DNA of 9,310 nucleotides from Nitrospirota bacterium (GTDB taxonomy: Bacteria; Nitrospirota; JAOUDF01): the NCBI GenBank assembly GCA_029859385.1, contig JAOUDF010000099.1:1-9310 (forward strand), read 5' to 3'. The position numbers were made by a program, and so were the translations under genes. Under the pieces are notes generated by a model. That model saw nothing but the letters and a program-made list of their open reading frames with translations. It had not been told where the DNA came from and ran no database searches. Positions 5,384 through 9,310 of the stretch are shown here, piece after piece; position 1 is the stretch's first letter; each line of letters opens with the position of its first letter.

Positions 5384-5905
5384 TCAGGCGAAAGTCGGGG
5401 GTTTTTCGATGGGATCGGGGTGAAAATTGCTGATGAATATATTCGTAAACGGCTGAGCGACGTCATGCGCCACATCGGGAAGATCCGTCACGATACTGGG
5501 TTCCAGGTAACGGGTTTCCTGTTGCGAAACATTCACCGCGCTGTTGGAACCAGGGACCTGGCAGTTACAGTAGAGCGAAGGGATATCCGAGCCTTTTGAA
5601 GATGCATTGTGATGCATACACTGATGCCCGGAAGAAGCCGCCGGGAATCCCTCTTTATCTTCCGCCATCCCGCAATGTCCGCCTTCCATGGCCTCTTCAT
5701 GGCCAGCGGAGTGCAGAGAATGGTCAGGCATCGCCTCATCTTCTCCATGCCCCTCGTGGCTTGTCACCGCTTGTATAAAGGGTATTTGGCAGATTTCCGA
5801 CGGAACGCTGGCAAAGCAGGGGGCCAGGGGAGCGAAAATGCTCATGTTGAGGATTGCCAGAAAGGCAATAAATGCTGATATGCGTAGCTTTACGTATCTT
5901 TTCAC
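5384..5905 (-). CDS. Secreted His/Met/Cys-rich protein of unknown family, probably metal-binding
   Basis: The 173-residue product starts with a clear signal peptide, KRYVKLR then a hydrophobic core and APLAPCFA, with likely cleavage near residue 32. The mature part is dense in metal ligands at residues 50-99: SHEGHG, MPDHSLHSAGHEEAM, GGHCGM and HQCMHH, followed by LYCNC at 111-115. In the mature part I count 11 His, 5 Cys and 4 Met. The tail is Pro-rich (FHPDPIEKPPTF). Small exported proteins of this kind, including DUF2946-type proteins, are known beside copper TonB receptors, and CopL-like proteins occur with copper resistance genes; I cannot assign this one to either. It precedes the receptor and probably buffers or senses a soft metal in the periplasm, by inference. 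The start is GTG at 5905 with a weak AGGG site four bases upstream; no better in-frame start precedes the signal peptide. Confidence 0.82.
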   Translation of the reverse strand: MKRYVKLRISAFIAFLAILNMSIFAPLAPCFASVPSEICQIPFIQAVTSHEGHGEDEAMPDHSLHSAGHEEAMEGGHCGMAEDKEGFPAASSGHQCMHHNASSKGSDIPSLYCNCQVPGSNSAVNVSQQETRYLEPSIVTDLPDVAHDVAQPFTNIFISNFHPDPIEKPPTFA

Positions 5906-5955
5906 TTTACCCTGCTGCCTTCTTTGGGGCGGATTTCCCCCAGGTTGAAAGATGC

Positions 5956-5984
5956 ACCTTAATGAAGATTTGCTTATTCGTCAA
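5956..5984 (-). promoter_or_regulatory. Weak candidate promoter for the metal-related locus
   Basis: On the minus strand TTGACG (5984-5979) resembles a -35 box and is followed after 17 bases by TAAGGT (5961-5956), a poor -10 box. The -35 overlaps the last codons of the TPR metallopeptidase gene. It is placed correctly to start transcription of the His-rich gene, but only the -35 and the spacing are convincing. Confidence 0.25.
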
Positions 5985-7689
5985 GATACTTCTTCCAGTT
6001 CGCCTGGAAATCTTCATATGAGATGAAGAGGACATTATAGAAGGCCGTACCCATGGAGTTCCCCTTCGCCAGGTCGAGGAGAAGACGCTTGGTGTCGTAG
6101 ATTCCATAGCGCTCCACAAGATAGGTCACGGCTGAGAGGCTCTCCGCGTAAGCGAGCCAGGCCCTCTCCTTGTTCATGACCATAAAGCCCCCCTCCAGGG
6201 CATCCAGGGGGATAAGCATGTTCTTTGCGGCGATACCTCTCAGCGCTTTCTTTTCCGTTGCCGCCTCGTTCCCGCCTTCAAAGTACCTGGCGAGCCCCTC
6301 GTTAAACCAGGTCGGAATGCTGGCCGCTATTGAATGGACAAGGGCGTGAGTGAATTCATGACGAACAACCCTTTCGAGTCGGAGGTCGTTCAGGTCGATA
6401 TTGCCGATGGGGATCCGAATCTTGCCGTCAAAGACCCCTCCGGCCCATCCCGGACTCAGGGTGACATCTCTGAATTGCTGGTTCGAGTAAAGTATGACGA
6501 CGATATCTTCCGAGGGGAAGTGAGAGAGCTCCCGTCCCAGGCGCCCATAGGCCTCTTCCAGGATGGAGAGGACCTTCTTCCCGACCTCAGCCTTTTCTCC
6601 CCCTTCGTAACGAATGGTAAAATGCGAGGATGTATCCCGGTTGAAGTCACTCTGCACCGCCTGCTCCCGCTTGAGCTTCGCGATCTTGCTGCGGGTGTGG
6701 GTATCCTGAGGGTCAAGCTCCAGCGCCTTCTCCCAGTGCTCAAGGGCTCGGACGAGATCATCTCTCTGATAATATATCTGACCAAGGAGCTGGTGCGGCA
6801 TGGGGTCCTTTTTGGACATCTTGGCCGCGGTGCCCAGCTCAACAATAGCACTGTCCAGGTTTTTCATCTGGAAATAGGAGAGCCCTAGACCGAGATAAAA
6901 GCTGGCCTCACCCTGATTGTAGGAGATGGCCTCCTTGAAGTTGCCGATGGCATCCCAGTATTCCCCCTTCTTTATGTTTGCCCAGCCGATCTTGTTGAAG
7001 GTAAGGGCTATTTCCCTTTTGAGTCCCTTGTTTGCGGGGATCTTGCGAAGGGCGAGCTCAAACCGTTCCAGTGCGACGGCATAGTTCCCTTTATTAAACT
7101 CCGCGATCCCCTGGAGCTCATACTGCCTCGCAAGGGCAGCGGGAGAGAGGACAGCAGATGCCGGTTCGGAAGGTTTGGCGCCCTTTTCCGGCAGAGTAGC
7201 CGATGGTGCCGGGGCCGGTGTCGCGGGGACGGTCTTTCTGTCCACTTTTTCCGTGGGGAGCTCGGATTCGATCTTGTCCCACCGGTGGGCCTCCCGTTCA
7301 ATAACGTGGACCCGGGCATCCACATCCTGTTTGGGCGCGGCTGCCGTCGTCTCGGAAGTAGCTGGCTGGGGCGAGGGGGTAATCTCCGGCGGAGGCCCTT
7401 CGGGTCTCGTCGTGTCAAGCACGGGCTGGGCAGCAGGCCTGGACGGTTCGGTGACTGCCCCCAGCTTTTCCCGGAGGTAGTGGTAGCCGATGAGGAGGTT
7501 CACCACCACAAGGACCGCCACCAGAAGCAACAGGCTGTACCGGCCTATGACCGACTTTCCCGACACCCCGTCGGAATAGGTCCCTTTGAAGAAAGAAGAC
7601 GACGCATCCTCCTTCTTCGCCTCGGTGCCGCATGCGGGGCAATGGGTCGCATTATCAGGGATCTTTTCCCTACACTCAGTGCACAACAT
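5974..7689 (-). CDS. Zinc-ribbon, membrane-anchored TPR protein with peptidase MA-like metallopeptidase domain
   Basis: The 571-residue product has a cytoplasmic zinc ribbon at 3-20 (CTEC and CPAC), one membrane helix at about 51-69, a Pro/Ala/Thr-rich linker at about 78-185, about four TPR units at 188-340 and a C-terminal gluzincin domain. The HEFTH motif at 444-448 gives two zinc ligands and the catalytic Glu445, and Glu464 in WFNEGLARYFEG is the likely third ligand. All key residues are present, so it should be an active zinc peptidase in the periplasm, with the TPRs recruiting a partner. The substrate is unknown. The chosen ATG at 7689 overlaps murI by 14 bases and has GGAG seven bases upstream; the TTG one codon earlier is possible. 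Linkage to murI, a GerMN protein and an amidase suggests an envelope or cell-wall role. The gene ends with TAA 68 bases before the His-rich gene, with no clear terminator. Confidence 0.88.
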   Translation of the reverse strand: MLCTECREKIPDNATHCPACGTEAKKEDASSSFFKGTYSDGVSGKSVIGRYSLLLLVAVLVVVNLLIGYHYLREKLGAVTEPSRPAAQPVLDTTRPEGPPPEITPSPQPATSETTAAAPKQDVDARVHVIEREAHRWDKIESELPTEKVDRKTVPATPAPAPSATLPEKGAKPSEPASAVLSPAALARQYELQGIAEFNKGNYAVALERFELALRKIPANKGLKREIALTFNKIGWANIKKGEYWDAIGNFKEAISYNQGEASFYLGLGLSYFQMKNLDSAIVELGTAAKMSKKDPMPHQLLGQIYYQRDDLVRALEHWEKALELDPQDTHTRSKIAKLKREQAVQSDFNRDTSSHFTIRYEGGEKAEVGKKVLSILEEAYGRLGRELSHFPSEDIVVILYSNQQFRDVTLSPGWAGGVFDGKIRIPIGNIDLNDLRLERVVRHEFTHALVHSIAASIPTWFNEGLARYFEGGNEAATEKKALRGIAAKNMLIPLDALEGGFMVMNKERAWLAYAESLSAVTYLVERYGIYDTKRLLLDLAKGNSMGTAFYNVLFISYEDFQANWKKYLDE

Positions 7690-8476
7690 CAACCTGCTCC
7701 ACCTTGTCCAGCTCTATCCCGAGAAAACGTTCCCCGATAACCCGGAAGCGGTCGGGGATATCCGTAACACAGAACCGTCGGGCTCCCGCCCTCGACGCCG
7801 CACTGGCAATACCCTCCTGCTTCAGGGTGCGTTCCACTTCCAGAGCCGTCTCAACGGCAGAATCGATGAGCACGACCTCTTCTCCCATCACCCGCCGAAT
7901 GGCCCCCTTGAGCAGAGGGTAGTGGGTGCAGCCCAGTACCAGCGCGTCCACCCCGGCCTCTCGCAGCGGCGCAAGGTACCTCGCGGCAACGGCATCGGCG
8001 ACCTCGTCGTCGACCCAGCCTTCTTCCGCAAGCGGGACAAAAAGAGGACATGCCTGGCTTATCACCTCCGCGCCGGGGTCGAGCCGTTGAATCTCCCGGG
8101 CATAGGCCCCGCTGTTGATGGTTCCCGATGTGCCAATGACGCCGATCCGCCCTCCCCGGCTGGCTTCCACCGCTGCCTTTGCTCCGGGCGCCAGAACCCC
8201 TATCATGGGGATGCTGAACCCGGCCCGAAGGGCGTCAAGACTGAGGGAGGAGGCGGTATTACAGGCCACCACCAGCAGCTTGATCCCCGCCTTGAGGAGG
8301 AATGCCGTGTTTTCCATACAATAGCGGGTCACCACCTCGGGCGACCGGATACCATAGGGAACCCTTGCCGTGTCTCCCAGATAGATCATCTCCTCATGCG
8401 GCAGACGACGTACCAGTTCCTTGAGCACTGTGAGGCCGCCGACACCGGAGTCGAATATCCCGACAGGTCCGCTCAT
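7676..8476 (-). CDS. murI: Glutamate racemase
   Basis: Glutamate racemase converts L-glutamate to D-glutamate for the peptidoglycan stem peptide, in the cytoplasm, without cofactor. The 266-residue length is normal. The family motifs are intact: IFDSGVGGLTV at 7-17, YLGDTARVPYG at 32-42, catalytic Cys72 in VVACNTAS and catalytic Cys183 in LGCTHYPLL, with His185 beside it. The ATG at 8476 overlaps the GerMN gene's TGA as ATGA, and the protein then begins SGPVGIFDSG as expected. The open frame runs 62 codons further upstream, but that part is the GerMN gene read in another frame. It lies between the GerMN and TPR-metallopeptidase genes in a compact wall-related operon, so regulation is probably by shared transcription. 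Confidence 0.97.
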   Translation of the reverse strand: MSGPVGIFDSGVGGLTVLKELVRRLPHEEMIYLGDTARVPYGIRSPEVVTRYCMENTAFLLKAGIKLLVVACNTASSLSLDALRAGFSIPMIGVLAPGAKAAVEASRGGRIGVIGTSGTINSGAYAREIQRLDPGAEVISQACPLFVPLAEEGWVDDEVADAVAARYLAPLREAGVDALVLGCTHYPLLKGAIRRVMGEEVVLIDSAVETALEVERTLKQEGIASAASRAGARRFCVTDIPDRFRVIGERFLGIELDKVEQVDVVH

Positions 8477-9084
8477 GGAGTCGCCTGCCCCTTGACGCTC
8501 TGTACCAGCCCCATGCGCGGGGGGATCGGCCGCATGATGTCTACATGGCCGGCGAGCGTCGGAATCTGCACGCCCTCGACCAGGAGCTGCACCTTCCGTA
8601 TTTCCGGAAAGTTGTAGGCGAGGGTGTTCACCACGGCGTAAACCGCCGCCAGCTCTGTCCACGATCCTCCGGGGAAATCTTCCGCCACCTCGCGGCTGAA
8701 GTCGACAAAGGCAACCCCTTCGGCGTCAATAAAGACCTCCCTCACCTTCGCCTTGGCTGAAAGCACCGGTGCATTGCCGGTAGACGAACCCTTGAGGAGC
8801 TCGTTCAGCGCCTCCTTGACCTGGTCAACCAGCACACCCTTCTTCGCTATCAACCTGTCTTCCTGCACCAGGGAGTCAGTCGATGCCGAGGCGAAGAAAA
8901 GCGACAACGATATGGCGTCTTCCCTGACGAGGGGAGCCGGAAGATTTTTTTCATTCACCGGCTCGACTGTTTTTCCCTTGTACAGGTAGTAGAGCCCAAC
9001 CCCGATCAGGATAACAACGACCAGCACCGCTCCGACAGCAAGCCACCAGACTTTCTTGTCTTTTACCCTGTGATATGCAGTCAA
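8473..9084 (-). CDS. Membrane-anchored GerMN domain protein
   Basis: The 203-residue protein has one membrane helix at about 13-34 (WWLAVGAVLVVVILIGVGLYYL) and a GerMN domain at about 57-175. The domain's typical end is visible: GGSWTELAAVYAVVNTLAYNFPEI (quoted in part, residues 139-162), then VQLLVEGVQIPTLAGH and a short tail with RPIPPR. GerMN domains were named from spore germination protein GerM, but in non-spore-forming Gram-negatives they occur in envelope proteins near cell-wall genes, with unclear function. The start is TTG at 9084 with GGAGG six bases upstream, and it overlaps the amidase TGA by four bases (TTGA). The 3' end overlaps murI by four bases. Coupling with an amidase and murI suggests a role in peptidoglycan turnover, as inference. 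There is no cysteine for lipid anchoring, so it is a membrane-anchored protein rather than a lipoprotein. Confidence 0.9.
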   Translation of the reverse strand: MTAYHRVKDKKVWWLAVGAVLVVVILIGVGLYYLYKGKTVEPVNEKNLPAPLVREDAISLSLFFASASTDSLVQEDRLIAKKGVLVDQVKEALNELLKGSSTGNAPVLSAKAKVREVFIDAEGVAFVDFSREVAEDFPGGSWTELAAVYAVVNTLAYNFPEIRKVQLLVEGVQIPTLAGHVDIMRPIPPRMGLVQSVKGQATP

Positions 9085-9310
9085 TTGACCCCTCCCGGTT
9101 CCGCAAACCTGCTTATGGCGGCTGTTATCCCGCGGGCAATCTTTTCAGCGACCTTCTGTCGATACTTTTCAGAAGAAAGGTTGTCGGCTGTTTCCGCCGG
9201 ATCAGCCACCTCCACCAACGCCGCAGGCATGTCCAGGGCGGCAAGGAGCGGCGACGGCAGGACGTTGAGCATTGCCCCCCCGAGATCATCTTCGCCACGA
9301 TGAAACTCGC
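9081..9310 (-). CDS. N-acetylmuramoyl-L-alanine amidase (Amidase_3), C-terminal end only
   Basis: The frame is open from the right edge to the TGA at 9083-9081, giving about 76 residues of a C-terminus. It contains FHRGEDDLGGAMLNVLPSPL, then LDMPAALVEVADPAETADN and a helix ending in KVAEKIARGITAAISRF. This matches the end of zinc-dependent AmiC/CwlV-type amidases, which hydrolyse the bond between muramic acid and L-alanine in peptidoglycan: a 'MPAxLVE' strand with the catalytic Glu, a 'NPxE' turn written here as DPAE, and a last helix of the 'IAxGI' type. The zinc-binding residues and any signal peptide lie outside the window. The stop overlaps the GerMN start. The fragment is short, so the subfamily cannot be named. 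Confidence 0.8.
   Translation of the reverse strand, partial: EFHRGEDDLGGAMLNVLPSPLLAALDMPAALVEVADPAETADNLSSEKYRQKVAEKIARGITAAISRFAEPGGVN
9091..9095 (-). promoter_or_regulatory. Ribosome binding site supporting a TTG start for the GerMN gene
   Basis: GGAGG, inside a longer GGGAGGGG, lies six bases before TTG at 9084 on the minus strand. No in-frame ATG sits near a comparable site ahead of the membrane helix. Confidence 0.7.

Noticed and set aside
5925..5942. Small hairpin (TGGGG/CCCCA, 8-base loop) between the TPR gene and the His-rich gene, as a terminator
   Set aside because: The stem is only 5 bp and no T-tract follows on either strand, so it cannot be called a terminator.
7586..8617. 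Plus-strand 343-codon frame opposite murI and the GerMN gene
   Set aside because: Long antisense frames are common in GC-rich genes. The product has no recognisable motif, while the minus strand encodes complete glutamate racemase motifs.
8477..8662. 62-codon upstream extension of murI
   Set aside because: It overlaps the GerMN coding region in another frame and is Arg/Gly/Ala-rich. The family N-terminus begins at 8476.

Overview
The window is about 9.3 kb of moderately GC-rich DNA from a Gram-negative bacterium. The evidence for an outer membrane is direct: a TonB-dependent outer-membrane receptor and its own ExbB, ExbD and TonB. The linkage of cell-wall amidase, GerMN lipoprotein-like protein, glutamate racemase and a TPR metallopeptidase, together with 4Fe-4S-rich membrane proteins, suggests an anaerobic Desulfobacterota member of the Geobacter/Desulfuromonadales type. 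That placement is an inference from gene content, not a match to a genome. Every gene I can support is on the minus strand, so transcription runs from the right end to the left end.

Right part (9310 to 5974): a tightly packed cell-envelope operon. It holds the C-terminal end of an N-acetylmuramoyl-L-alanine amidase, a membrane-anchored GerMN-domain protein, glutamate racemase (murI) and a large protein with a zinc ribbon, one membrane helix, TPRs and a gluzincin (HEFTH) domain. Junctions overlap by 4, 4 and 14 bases, so they are probably translationally coupled.

Left part (5905 to 1): a probable TonB-energised metal-acquisition locus. In transcription order it holds a secreted His/Met/Cys-rich protein, a 244-base leader, a TonB-dependent receptor with a TTG start, a strong intrinsic terminator, an exported 170-residue protein of unknown family with Met/His-rich ends, a 16-cysteine NapH/NosR/CcoG-like membrane polyferredoxin, a small Cys-rich membrane protein, a double-hairpin repeat, then exbB, exbD and the start of tonB, which runs off the window.

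A plausible reading is that the receptor imports a metal or metal complex across the outer membrane using the dedicated TonB-ExbB-ExbD motor, exported His/Met/Cys proteins bind it in the periplasm, and the polyferredoxin supplies electrons to change its redox state. Copper is the metal best suggested by the ligand content, but no residue in the window proves it. The most unusual items are this gene combination, the polyferredoxin with three CX3CP motifs, and a repeat that has replaced the end of a small gene. I see no tRNA, rRNA, CRISPR array, transposase or attachment site, and no gene-free stretch longer than 300 bases.
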